From: CAWDYA01 sp963806495
GTDB lineage: Bacteria; Acidobacteriota; Polarisedimenticolia; JACPZX01; DASXTC01
Assembly: GCA_963806495.1 (NCBI GenBank)
Contig: CAWDYA010000002.1
Coordinates: 429,315 to 493,314, forward strand
Length of the DNA stretch: 64,000 nt
Direction of reading: 5' to 3'
Position numbers and translations under genes: made by a program. Below are positions 56,098 to 64,000 of the stretch, in pieces. How positions within the stretch are numbered: position 1 is the first letter of the stretch; the number at the start of each line of letters is the position of its first letter. The notes beneath the pieces are model-generated. The model was not told the DNA's origin. It saw only the letters and a list, made by a program, of their open reading frames with translations, and did no database searches.

Positions 56098-56936
56098 AGG
56101 ATCACCTTCGTCGCGTCGAACACCGGTCCATCGACGCAGATGCGATGGTACGCAAGGGGGGTCCCGGCGGACTCCCGGATCCCGACGACGCACCCGACGC
56201 ACACACCGAAGCCGCATGCCATCGGTCCTTCGAGCGACAGATAGCAACGCACGTTGTGGCCCGCCGCGACCTCGGCCGTCGCCCTCATCATGGGTGTGGG
56301 GCCGCAGGCACAGACAATCCAGGGGCCGGATTCCGACTCCGGACCCTTGAGGAATTCGTCGAGCAGATCGCTCACGAAACCACGGCGTCCCGCTGAGCCA
56401 TCGTCCGTGCAGAGCCGGACGTCGAGGCCGGCCTCGACGGAAGGGCGGATTCCCGCCATGTCCGCCTCGGTCCGGCAGCCGAACAGCATCACCGGTTTGC
56501 CGCCGGCGCGACGTTCCTCGATCGCCAGCGGGTGGACCGAGGCCGAGCCGATCCCTCCTGCCACGAGCAGCAGCCGTGAGCCGGGCGGCCTCTCCGGTGC
56601 GAAGCCGTTTCCGAGCGGCCCCAGGCAACGGAGCGACCGGCCCGGTCGTACCGATGAAAGGATGGATGTACCTCGCCCGAGGACCTTGTAGAAGATCTGG
56701 ATCGCGTCCGCCGGTGAGCCCGGGCGATTGAAGATGCTGAACGGACGCCGCAGGAGCGGATCGTCGGCCCGCTCGGCCTGCCCCAGAGTGACCATGAGAA
56801 ACTGCCCCGGCTCCCAGAAGGAGAACCCGGGCCCGCCGGGCGGGAGTGCGAGAGTCAGGAGGAAATGCCCGGCTCCGAGGTCGTCGTGCGACCTTATGGT
56901 CAGGCTCGAATCGACGGGCGCGCTGCTCGGGGCCAT
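56094..56936 (-). CDS. pyrK: Dihydroorotate dehydrogenase electron transfer subunit
   Basis: 280 residues from ATG 56936. FAD motif RRPFSIF, NAD-binding LLVAGGIGSASVHPL and a C-terminal [2Fe-2S] cluster: ACGFGVCVGCVV...HRICVDG. Passes electrons from PyrD FMN to NAD. First gene of the leftward pyrK-pyrD-rlpA operon; about 98 bases upstream are shared with the divergent membrane protein gene. Confidence 0.93.
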   Translation of the reverse strand: MAPSSAPVDSSLTIRSHDDLGAGHFLLTLALPPGGPGFSFWEPGQFLMVTLGQAERADDPLLRRPFSIFNRPGSPADAIQIFYKVLGRGTSILSSVRPGRSLRCLGPLGNGFAPERPPGSRLLLVAGGIGSASVHPLAIEERRAGGKPVMLFGCRTEADMAGIRPSVEAGLDVRLCTDDGSAGRRGFVSDLLDEFLKGPESESGPWIVCACGPTPMMRATAEVAAGHNVRCYLSLEGPMACGFGVCVGCVVGIRESAGTPLAYHRICVDGPVFDATKVIL

Positions 56937-57034
56937 ATCGCGCACCACTGTACCACAGCGACATCCCCCTGTTAATCGCGCGGGCGCGGCGCGGGGTGGC
57001 GCGCCCCCCCGAAGGCGGGTGGTATGATCGCCGC

Positions 57035-58768
57035 GTGAACTACCTGAAACTGATCATCAACGCCCTCTGGGCCGGGCTCTACACCACCGCAATCATCACC
57101 CTGCTGCTGTTCTTCCTCAACCCCGAGCTCTCGGCGCGCGGAGTCCTCTCGACCTCGTTTCTCGCGTCGTTTCTGTCGCTCGGGGCGGTCTATGTTGCGG
57201 TGGTGGCGGTGATGCTCCCCTCGATGTTCATCTGCGTACGGTTCTTCGCCGCCAGACGGCTGGGGACGACGTGGCTCAACGCGAAGGCGATCGTGTGGTT
57301 CATGACGGTCTGCCTGGGAGGTCTGACGGTCGCCGCCTACTACAATCTGCGCTGGACCGAATCGCTGGTCGCGCCGGCCGCGCACGATGCCCTCCGAACC
57401 GTGTGCGGCACAATGGCGGGTTGTTCGTTGATCGGGCTTTGCGGCGCCTCGATCGCCCAGCTCAGGCCGGACGCGGGACGGCCTCTCCGGGTTGCTGCCG
57501 GATTCGTTCTGGCCGTGCCTCCGCTGCTGATCATGCTCCTGCTTCCGGGAGCGGCCCGGCACCGGCTTCCGGGATCCGCGGCGCCCCTGGGGACGCTTCC
57601 GGTGGGAATGAGGCCCGCGGCCGGATCGGGCCGGCTGCTGCTGATAGGCCTCGACGGCGCCTCGATGGACTACATCCTTCCGTTGGCCTCCACGCGCGAT
57701 CTGCCGACCTTCGCCGCATTGATGAAGAACGGCGCATCGGCGCGGTTGAACTCGATCATTCCCTGCATTCCCAGGGTGGCATGGACCAGTCTGCTGACCG
57801 GCTCACCCCCATGGGCAAGCGGTGTCAAGGGTGTCCACACCTATGCGCTGCCGGCCGGCGCGGATCAAATCGAGGTGCTTCCGACGGCGCTCGGGTTCGA
57901 GCATCTCGTGGGATGGGGGTATGTCTCCGTCGCGACGCCTCCGCCGGATGAGCGGAGGGCGCCGATGCTCTGGGAGATCCTGCGATGGAGCGGACACCCG
58001 GTGCAGGTGATCGGATTCGGTGATGCCGGCTCGCCACGAGTGGCCGCGGACGAGTCGTCCTCGAGCGAGGTGGACCGACGTGTCCTGGACCTGCTCGGGG
58101 CACACGAGGGCTTCCTCACCGAGGCCGAGGAGAGCCGGATCGCGATCCTGAAGAAAGCGCTGCGGGCCGATTTCGCAGCGCGTGCCGCGGCGCTCGATCT
58201 CAGGAGACGGATGCCCGAGGAGGATGCCAGGATGGTGGCGGTGCGGTTCCCTGGGCTCGCACTCGTGAGCCGCTACTTCCTCGCGTACCACCTTCCCGAT
58301 GAGTTCGGCGACGTGCGGCAGCGGGAGAGAGAGTTGTTCGGGCGGGTGATCGCCGGCTACTACAAGATTCTCGACGACCTGCTCGCCGAGCAGATCCAGC
58401 TCGCAGGCCCGGACACCTTCGTGATCGTGGCCTCGCCGCACGGAGTGGAGCCGTTATCGGGCTTCAGGCGGTTCGTCGGGCTGATGATGCCGGGTCGGCA
58501 CGACGATATGCCCGCGGCCTCGGGCACGTGGCGCAGGGGACCCGACGGAATTCTCATGGTCATGGGGGAGGGCGTCATCCCCGACGGGCGGGTGGACGAT
58601 GCCGACCTCGTCGACGTGGTGCCCACGGCTCTGTATGCGCTCGGGCTACCGATCAAGGCGAACATGCGTGGGGATCTCCTGCGGCGTCTATTCGACCGCA
58701 CGTTCCTCGAGACGCACCCGGTACATTTCATCCCCGCCTACGGAGCGCCGGCCCCACCGGTCCGTTGA
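57035..58768 (+). CDS. Membrane-anchored alkaline-phosphatase-superfamily protein, active site altered
   Basis: 577 residues from GTG 57035. Four to five membrane spans fill the first 180 residues (LWAGLYTTAIITLLLFFLNP; AIVWFMTVCLGGLTVAAYY), followed by an extracytoplasmic phosphodiesterase-like domain: LLIGLDGASMDYI, PCIPRVAWTSLLTGSPP. At the second metal site the usual SDHG reads ASPHG, and at the usual H-x-F-W motif VSRYFLAYH, so key metal ligands seem to be missing. It may be a non-catalytic or specialised member. The pyr promoter overlaps its stop codon. The relative at 21975 keeps SDHG. Confidence 0.75.
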   Translation: MNYLKLIINALWAGLYTTAIITLLLFFLNPELSARGVLSTSFLASFLSLGAVYVAVVAVMLPSMFICVRFFAARRLGTTWLNAKAIVWFMTVCLGGLTVAAYYNLRWTESLVAPAAHDALRTVCGTMAGCSLIGLCGASIAQLRPDAGRPLRVAAGFVLAVPPLLIMLLLPGAARHRLPGSAAPLGTLPVGMRPAAGSGRLLLIGLDGASMDYILPLASTRDLPTFAALMKNGASARLNSIIPCIPRVAWTSLLTGSPPWASGVKGVHTYALPAGADQIEVLPTALGFEHLVGWGYVSVATPPPDERRAPMLWEILRWSGHPVQVIGFGDAGSPRVAADESSSSEVDRRVLDLLGAHEGFLTEAEESRIAILKKALRADFAARAAALDLRRRMPEEDARMVAVRFPGLALVSRYFLAYHLPDEFGDVRQRERELFGRVIAGYYKILDDLLAEQIQLAGPDTFVIVASPHGVEPLSGFRRFVGLMMPGRHDDMPAASGTWRRGPDGILMVMGEGVIPDGRVDDADLVDVVPTALYALGLPIKANMRGDLLRRLFDRTFLETHPVHFIPAYGAPAPPVR

Positions 58769-58792
58769 CAGGGTTTCTCGTGGTGCTATAAT
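58765..58792 (+). promoter_or_regulatory. Consensus sigma-70 promoter for pyrR-pyrB-pyrC
   Basis: TTGACA (58765-58770), a 16-base spacer, TATAAT (58787-58792). Both hexamers are perfect. The TGA stop of the upstream gene lies inside the -35. Transcription would start at about 58799. Confidence 0.85.
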
Positions 58793-58800
58793 TCCTTCGC

Positions 58801-58836
58801 CTTTAAGCTCGCCCGGTGAGGCGGGAAGGGAAAGGG
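58801..58836 (+). promoter_or_regulatory. PyrR-binding RNA loop
   Basis: At the very start of the transcript, CTCGCC (58808-58813) pairs with GGCGGG (58820-58825) around the hexaloop CGGTGA, which fits the CNGNGA loop of PyrR-binding sites; the flanking TTTAA and AAGGG also fit the purine-rich lower part of that element. The 3' arm GGCGG could instead pair with CCGCC (58877-58881) of the terminator, giving an antiterminator. PyrR with UMP would fix the loop and allow termination. Confidence 0.72.
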
Positions 58837-58843
58837 AAACACA

Positions 58844-58870
58844 ATGGTCGGCACGGGAAAGAACGCGTAG
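58844..58870 (+). CDS. Possible pyr leader peptide, eight residues
   Basis: ATG 58844 to TAG 58870, reading MVGTGKNA, after a GGAAAGGGAAAC purine stretch. It sits between the PyrR loop and the terminator, where a translated leader could influence attenuation. No family evidence; it may be chance. Confidence 0.25.
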   Translation: MVGTGKNA

Positions 58871-58875
58871 CGCAC

Positions 58876-58900
58876 ACCGCCCCGGGGGCGGTTTTTTTTT
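58876..58900 (+). terminator. pyr leader attenuator terminator
   Basis: ACCGCC (58876-58881) and GGCGGT (58887-58892) with a CCGGG loop, followed by nine T (58892-58900). It stands upstream of pyrR, so it must be conditional: with the PyrR loop before it, it forms an attenuator. Confidence 0.8.
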
Positions 58901-58965
58901 GCCCCGGCCCTCCTCCCTCCGTTCGATCCGGGACACCGGAAACCGTCATGAGAGGTGATTCGAAC

Positions 58966-59523
58966 ATGCCGACACCGAAGGGGTCCGTGCAGGGGCTCGT
59001 CATGGACGAGGCCACGATAGACCGCGCGCTGACCCGGATGGCTCATGAGATCCTCGAGAAGCACAAAGGAGTCGATGACCTCGCGCTCGTGGGGATCCGG
59101 TCACGCGGCGTCCCTCTGGCCCAGAGGCTCGCCTCGCGGATCCGATCCATCGAGGGAAGGGAGGTGCCGGTCGGTTTCCTCGATATCAACCTGTATCGCG
59201 ACGACCTGACCGTCATCGCCGAGCACCCGGTGGTCCGCAAGACCGAGATCCCGTTCACCGTGGACGGCAAGAAGATCGTCCTGGTGGATGATGTCCTGTT
59301 CACCGGTCGGACCATCAGAGCCGCTCTCGATGCTCTCATCGATCTCGGGCGCCCGAGGCTGATACAGCTCTGCGTCCTCGTGGACCGGGGCCACCGGGAG
59401 CTGCCGATACGGGCCGACTATGTCGGCAAGAACGTCCCCACCGCGCTCGACCAGGAGATCCGGGTCTCGTTGCAGGAGGGGGACGGCCGTGACGCGGTGG
59501 AACTGATCGCGGGAGGGCGGTGA
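58966..59523 (+). CDS. pyrR: PyrR: pyr operon attenuation protein / uracil phosphoribosyltransferase
   Basis: 185 residues from ATG 58966 (AGAGGTGA site; a second ATG at 58948 is less well placed). The PRPP-binding motif is VLVDDVLFTGRTIRAA, and GIRSRGVPLAQRL, LDINLYRDDL are typical of PyrR. Binds pyr leader RNA when UMP is high and also has uracil phosphoribosyltransferase activity in many species. It is the first gene after the attenuator, one base before pyrB. Confidence 0.93.
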   Translation: MPTPKGSVQGLVMDEATIDRALTRMAHEILEKHKGVDDLALVGIRSRGVPLAQRLASRIRSIEGREVPVGFLDINLYRDDLTVIAEHPVVRKTEIPFTVDGKKIVLVDDVLFTGRTIRAALDALIDLGRPRLIQLCVLVDRGHRELPIRADYVGKNVPTALDQEIRVSLQEGDGRDAVELIAGGR

Positions 59524-59524
59524 G

Positions 59525-60463
59525 ATGCAGCTCAGGAGCCGCCACCTGCTCGGAACCCAGGACCTCACACCGGAAGAGATCACGCTGATTCTCGATACGG
59601 CCGACTCCCTCATGGAGATCTCGCAGCGGGAGATCAAGAAGGTTCCCACTCTCCGAGGTCAGACGGTCATCAACCTGTTCTTCGAGCCGAGCACCAGGAC
59701 GCGTACCTCCTTCGAGCTCGCGGAGAAGCGACTGTCGGCGGATTCGCTCAATTTCTCCGCCGGCACCAGCAGCGTGGTCAAGGGCGAGACGCTGCTCGAC
59801 ACGGCGAGAAATCTGGAGGCGATGAATCCCGACTTCATCGTGATGCGGCACGGGATGCCCGGGGCGCCGCACTTCCTCAGCCGGGTCTGCCGATCCTCCA
59901 TCATCAATGCCGGTGACGGGGCTCATGAGCATCCCACGCAGGCGCTGCTCGACGCGTATACGATCCGGCAGAAGAAGGGCAAGATCGCCGGAATGAAGGT
60001 CGTGATCGTGGGAGACATCCTGCACAGCCGGGTGGTGCGGTCGAACCTGTTTCTCCTGCACAAGCTCGGTGCTCAGGTGACCGTCGTGGGGCCGTCCACG
60101 CTGATGCCTCCCGGAATCGAAGATCTCGGCGCGGCCGTCAGCTACAGGCTGGACGAAGCTGTCGAAGGGGCCGACGTGATCATGATGCTCCGCATTCAGA
60201 TGGAGCGTCAGGGCAAGGGATACTTTCCCTCCGTGCGCGAGTATTTTTCTCTGTTCGGTCTGACGGAGGAGCGGGTCCGCCGCGCCAAGCCGGACGTCAT
60301 CATCATGCATCCCGGACCGATCAACCGCGGCGTGGAAATCGCGTCGAACGTGGCGGATGGGAGCTACTCGGTGATCCTCAACCAGGTCACCAACGGCATC
60401 GCGGTGCGGATGGCGGTGCTCTACCTGCTGGCGGGTGGCGCGCCGTCAGGCCAGACCCACTGA
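59525..60463 (+). CDS. pyrB: Aspartate carbamoyltransferase catalytic chain
   Basis: 312 residues. Carbamoyl phosphate plus aspartate to carbamoyl aspartate. Carbamoyl phosphate site FFEPSTRTRTSFELA, the KGET loop (SSVVKGETLLDTARNL), HPTQALLDAYTI and the C-terminal MHPGPINRGVEI are all there. No pyrI regulatory chain follows, so this is a class of ATCase without it, as is usual next to pyrR. Confidence 0.95.
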   Translation: MQLRSRHLLGTQDLTPEEITLILDTADSLMEISQREIKKVPTLRGQTVINLFFEPSTRTRTSFELAEKRLSADSLNFSAGTSSVVKGETLLDTARNLEAMNPDFIVMRHGMPGAPHFLSRVCRSSIINAGDGAHEHPTQALLDAYTIRQKKGKIAGMKVVIVGDILHSRVVRSNLFLLHKLGAQVTVVGPSTLMPPGIEDLGAAVSYRLDEAVEGADVIMMLRIQMERQGKGYFPSVREYFSLFGLTEERVRRAKPDVIIMHPGPINRGVEIASNVADGSYSVILNQVTNGIAVRMAVLYLLAGGAPSGQTH

Positions 60464-60478
60464 TTACGAGGCGAGATC

Positions 60479-61771
60479 ATGGCACAACGACTCCTGAAGA
60501 ACGGCCGGGTCGTGGATCCGGCGAACGGAATCGACGAGGTCCGGGACGTCCTGATCGTCGACGGTCTTATCTCCCGCGTCGAGAGGAGCATCAGCCCGCC
60601 CGCGGGCGCCGACGTGACCGAGTGTGACGGCCTGGTGGTCGCACCGGGCTTCGTGGACATGCACGTGCATCTGCGCGAGCCGGGTCGCGAGGACAAGGAG
60701 ACAATCGAGTCGGGAGGGCGGGCGGCGGCCGCTGGCGGATTCACCTCGGTCGCCTGCATGCCCAATACCGACCCGGTGAACGACGACCAGAGCGTGACCG
60801 AGTTCATCATCGCACAGGCGAGACGGCGCTCTCCGGTCCGGGTCCACCCGATCGGGGCGGTGACCAAAGGGCTGGAAGGGGAGGAGCTCTCCGAGATCGG
60901 CGAACTCGTGCGTCTCGGATGCGTGGCCTTCTCCGATGACGGCCGTCCGGTGGCCTCTTCCTTCGTCATGAGAAAGGCGCTCGAGTACACCAGGATGTTC
61001 GACGTTCCCGTCATCAACCACGCCCAGGATCTCGCGCTGTCCAATGGCGGGGTGATGAACGAGGGCTACTACTCCACGGTGCTCGGTCTGCGCGGCATTT
61101 GCAATGCGGCCGAGGAGATCATGATCCAGCGCGACATCCTGCTCGCGGAGTTGACCGGAGGCAGGCTCCACGTGCCGCATCTTTCGACGGCGCGCGCCGT
61201 CGGGCTGATGAGGGAGGCGAGGGCACGCGGGATCGCCGTGACCTGCGAGGTCACGCCGCATCACTTCACTCTGACGGACGAGGAGGTGTGCGGGTTCGAC
61301 ACGAACAGCAAGATGAACCCCCCGCTGCGATCGGAGAGGGACCGCGCGGGTGTCGTGGAGGGGATCGCGGACGGCACCGTCGACGCCATCGCGTCGGACC
61401 ACGCACCCCACTGCCAGGAGGAGAAGGAGGTCGAGTTCGATCTCGCTCCTTTCGGCGTGATAGGGCTCGAGACCTCGGTCGCGCTCGGGCTGGACAGGCT
61501 CGTGGCGCCCGGGCACATCGGCCTGACCCGGTTCGTCGAGCTCTATTCGACGAACCCGGCGAAGATCCTGAGGCTGCCCGCGGGAACGCTTACGCCCGGC
61601 GCCGCCGCTGACATCACGGTCTTCTCCACCTCGAGGGAGACAACGGTCGAGCCCGCACGTTTCCTGTCCCGGAGCCGGAACACACCGTTCGGCGGGCGGA
61701 AGCTCAAGGGAGCCCCGATCCTGACGATCGTCGGCGGAGAGGTGGTCTGGCGCGCCGAGGCAGCCCGATAG
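60479..61771 (+). CDS. pyrC: Dihydroorotase
   Basis: 430 residues, amidohydrolase fold. Zinc site DMHVHLREPGRED, later TPHHFTLTDE, the metal/substrate DHAPHCQEEK and VAPGHIG. Closes carbamoyl aspartate to dihydroorotate. Class I type by size and by its HVHLREPG motif. ATG 60479 follows GAGGCGAG, 15 bases after pyrB. Ends the pyrRBC operon; no terminator is obvious in the next 100 bases. Confidence 0.94.
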   Translation: MAQRLLKNGRVVDPANGIDEVRDVLIVDGLISRVERSISPPAGADVTECDGLVVAPGFVDMHVHLREPGREDKETIESGGRAAAAGGFTSVACMPNTDPVNDDQSVTEFIIAQARRRSPVRVHPIGAVTKGLEGEELSEIGELVRLGCVAFSDDGRPVASSFVMRKALEYTRMFDVPVINHAQDLALSNGGVMNEGYYSTVLGLRGICNAAEEIMIQRDILLAELTGGRLHVPHLSTARAVGLMREARARGIAVTCEVTPHHFTLTDEEVCGFDTNSKMNPPLRSERDRAGVVEGIADGTVDAIASDHAPHCQEEKEVEFDLAPFGVIGLETSVALGLDRLVAPGHIGLTRFVELYSTNPAKILRLPAGTLTPGAAADITVFSTSRETTVEPARFLSRSRNTPFGGRKLKGAPILTIVGGEVVWRAEAAR

Positions 61772-61870
61772 CGCGGGCCGCTCGACTGAGCACTAGTCGC
61801 AATCCCATTCTTGGTGTACATTCTTCGGCACGGCCCTGCCCGCCACCCGTTCCGAGGGGGAACGTGTCAC

Positions 61871-64000
61871 TTGATTGACCAAATCAGAACAATTGCGCGG
61901 GAAAGTGCGCGCGCGCTAGCCTTGGCTTCCCTGGGCACGCTCCTGGTGTGCTCTCCGGCCGCATGGGGTGCCCAGCTTCTCTCCGCCGAGGCCACCCTGA
62001 CCAGTCCGGGAGCACAGGGCGGTGCGGTCCGGGGGCGTCCCGTTGTGGTGGTCCCTTCGGGTGGCGGCCGTACCTATATCCGCTTCGACCTGAGCCTGCT
62101 TCCGCCCGGGACGGCCGGTGATCGGATTGAATCGGCCAGTCTCCAACTCACGGTGAGCGCGGTGAAGCGGCCCGGAACCTGGGAACTGCGGGCCGTTACC
62201 AGTTCCTGGGACAAGGCCACGCTGGACGTCGGTGGCGCGCCACGCGTCGAACCCCAACCGCTGGCCGTGTTCGATCTTGCACCGGGTGATGCGGGATCCG
62301 CCGTCACCGTCGATCTGCTCTCCATCGTGAGACAGTGGGTCGACGGGGCGCGCCCGAGCGAGGGACTGCTGCTCTCGCCCCGGCGTGGAGCCGACGCCAC
62401 CTTTGTCTCCGCGAACGGACCCAGCGCCCCGCGTCTCGAGATGACCCTCGCGGACGTGCCGACGATTTCCGACCCGGCTGAGTCCATGTCGAGGCTCTTC
62501 TACACGACACCGCAGGATGTCTATTACATCGGTATCCCCGGCCCGCCCGGTCCTCCCGGCCCTCCCGGCCCTGAGGGCCCGCAAGGGCCACAGGGTGATA
62601 CCGGTCCCGCTGGTCCGCAGGGCCCCCAGGGATTGCAGGGTGACGTCGGCCCGATTGGGCCAGCGGGACCTCAGGGTCTGCAGGGAGATGTCGGTCCGGC
62701 TGGGCCGCAAGGGCTGCAGGGTCTACCGGGTGCCGACGGGGCGACAGGTCCACAGGGACCACAAGGGCTGCAGGGTCTGCCGGGTGCCGACGGGGCGACA
62801 GGTCCACAGGGACCGCAAGGGCTGCAGGGTGCCGACGGAGCGACAGGTCCACAGGGACCGCAGGGGCTGCAGGGTGCCGACGGCGCGACAGGTCCACAGG
62901 GACCGCAAGGGCTGCAGGGAGATGTCGGTCCGGTCCGCAGGGCCGCAGGGCTGCAGGGGACGTCGGCGGCGGGCCACAGGGCTGCAGGGTCTACCGGGTG
63001 CCGACGGGGCGACAGGTCCACAGGGACCACAAGGGCTGCAGGGTGCCGACGGAGCGACAGGTCCACAGGGACCGCAAGGGCTGCAGGGAGATGTGGGTCC
63101 CGCTGGTCCGCAGGGCTGCAGGGTGACGTCGGCAGGTCCAGCAGGACCGCAGGGGCTGCAGGGTGCCGACGGGCCGCAGGGCTCAGGGCTACCGGGTGCC
63201 GACGGGGCGACAGGTCCACAGGGACCGCAAGGGCTGCAGGGTGCCGACGGAGCGACAGGTCCACAGGGACCGCAAGGGCTGCAGGGAGATGTCGGTCCGG
63301 CTGGGCCGCAAGGGCTGCAGGGTGACGTGGGTCCACAGGGACCGCAGGGTCTACCGGGTGCCGACGGAGCGACAGGTCCACAGGGACCGCAAGGGCTGCA
63401 GGGAGATGTCGGTCCGGCTGGGCCGCAAGGGCTGCAGGGTGACGTGGGTCCACAGGGACCGCAGGGTCTACCGGGTGCCGACGGGGCGACAGGTCCACAG
63501 GGACCGCAAGGGCTGCCGGGTGCCGACGGAGCGACAGGTCCACAGGGACCGCAGGGGCTGCAGGGAGATGTCGGTCCGGCTGGGCCGCAAGGGCTGCAGG
63601 GTGCCGACGGAGCGACAGGTCCACAGGGACCGCAGGGTCTACCGGGTGCCGACGGAGCGACAGGTCCACAGGGACCCAGGGTCTGCAGGGAGATGTCGGT
63701 CCGGCTGGGCCGCAAGGGCTGCAGGGTGACGTGGGGTCCACAGGGACCACAGGGGATTCAGGGTGATATCGGTCCAGCCGGCCCGACGGGGCCCGAGGGC
63801 GCGGAAGGGCCACAGGGTATCCAGGGCAATCCCGGTCCTCCAGGCCCCGCTGGCAGCCCGGGAGCATCCCTCAATCCTCTGAGGCTCGGGATGCTCCGCT
63901 GGTATGGCGCCAATGAATTGGGCACGATCGTCCCTACCGGGTCTCACCCAATCACAATCTGCTTCGACCGGGATCTACCTCTGGGTTACGGATTTCAACG
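61871..64000 (+). CDS. Exported DNRLRE, collagen-like and beta-propeller surface protein (partial, several frameshifts)
   Basis: Starts at TTG 61871 (GAGGGGGAA site). Signal peptide LASLGTLLVCSPAAWGAQ, then a DNRLRE-like beta domain (about 35-205; TYIRFDLSLLPPG, SASLQLTV, VTSSWDKATLDVGG) and, from 62531, some 430 residues of Gly-X-Y triplets. The triplet frame changes near 62933, is lost and regained at about 63676 and 63734, and ends at about 63860. It then reads LRLGMLRWYGANELGTIVPT; with one more shift near 63967 it reads GIYLWVTDFN, the opening blade of a YncE/NHL-like propeller. The gene is cut by the window edge. Probably displayed on the cell surface. Confidence 0.75.
62531..63860 (+). 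repeat. Collagen-like coding repeats (36- and 45-base units)
   Basis: Tandem units alternate between 45-base (GADGATGPQGPQGLQ) and 36-base (GDVGPAGPQGLQ; GDVGPQGPQGLP) forms, nearly identical at the DNA level. Such repeats recombine and slip easily, and they are also hard to assemble, so the number of units is not reliable. Confidence 0.9.

Noticed and set aside
62531..63860. CRISPR-like tandem repeats
   Set aside because: Units adjoin without unique spacers and code for Gly-X-Y triplets; no cas genes are near.
62304..63867. Long Pro-rich leftward frames at the right end
   Set aside because: They are the complement of collagen-like codons (Gly-Pro-Gln), with no start signal or family similarity.

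Overview
The window is GC-rich, densely coded DNA from a Gram-negative-type bacterium. LolA, RlpA, an outer-membrane barrel and several lipoproteins point to an outer membrane. The mix (paired OPT transporters, secreted TPR proteins, a DUF1028 protein, a secreted protein with an LTNEDIV...AGV module, a DNRLRE/collagen-like/beta-propeller protein) suggests Acidobacteriota or a nearby deep phylum. That placement is inference; there is no rRNA marker here, and I saw no tRNA, CRISPR array, insertion sequence or prophage.

Layout. 1-9.5 kb: partial PAS histidine kinase, coiled-coil protein, arginase, secreted TPR protein, OPT transporter, DUF1028 protein, EamA exporter. 9.4-17.5 kb: DUF4126 protein, atypical SDR, a redox cassette (MauE/DoxX-like protein plus two tandem thioredoxin-fold proteins), second OPT transporter, GT39-like/TPR membrane protein. 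17.5-21 kb: a partner-switching set (FHA-GAF-SpoIIE phosphatase, RsbW-like kinase, STAS antagonist). 21-27.3 kb: zinc dehydrogenase, phosphodiesterase lipoprotein, then a FHA-GAF histidine kinase with an NtrC-type regulator, and next to them a 640-bp region holding a sigma-54 promoter, an upstream palindrome, strong hairpins and an intrinsic terminator: a candidate sigma-54-dependent non-coding RNA. 27.3-40 kb, all leftward: mutS, YhaN-like ATPase, SbcD/YhaO-like nuclease, SPFH-TPR protein, then a metal-uptake group (ZnuB-HEAT fusion, ZnuA, outer-membrane barrel, small CxxC protein) with no ATPase gene. 40-54.6 kb: lolA, yajQ, polyprenyl diphosphate synthase, smc, an M28 peptidase, a pyrF/threonine-synthase/MBL operon, thioredoxin, radical SAM protein. 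54.6-61.8 kb: pyrK-pyrD-rlpA leftward, a membrane phosphodiesterase-like protein, then pyrR-pyrB-pyrC behind a consensus promoter and a PyrR-type attenuator. 61.8-64 kb: the start of a large collagen-like surface protein.

Pyrimidine synthesis dominates the right side: pyrF, pyrK, pyrD, pyrB and pyrC are present, with pyrR as regulator; carAB and pyrE are not in the window.

Quality caveat: at least nine conserved genes are split by single-base indels, mostly in short homopolymers, with both halves still matching the family. These look like sequence errors. I give such genes as whole features with the shift position noted.
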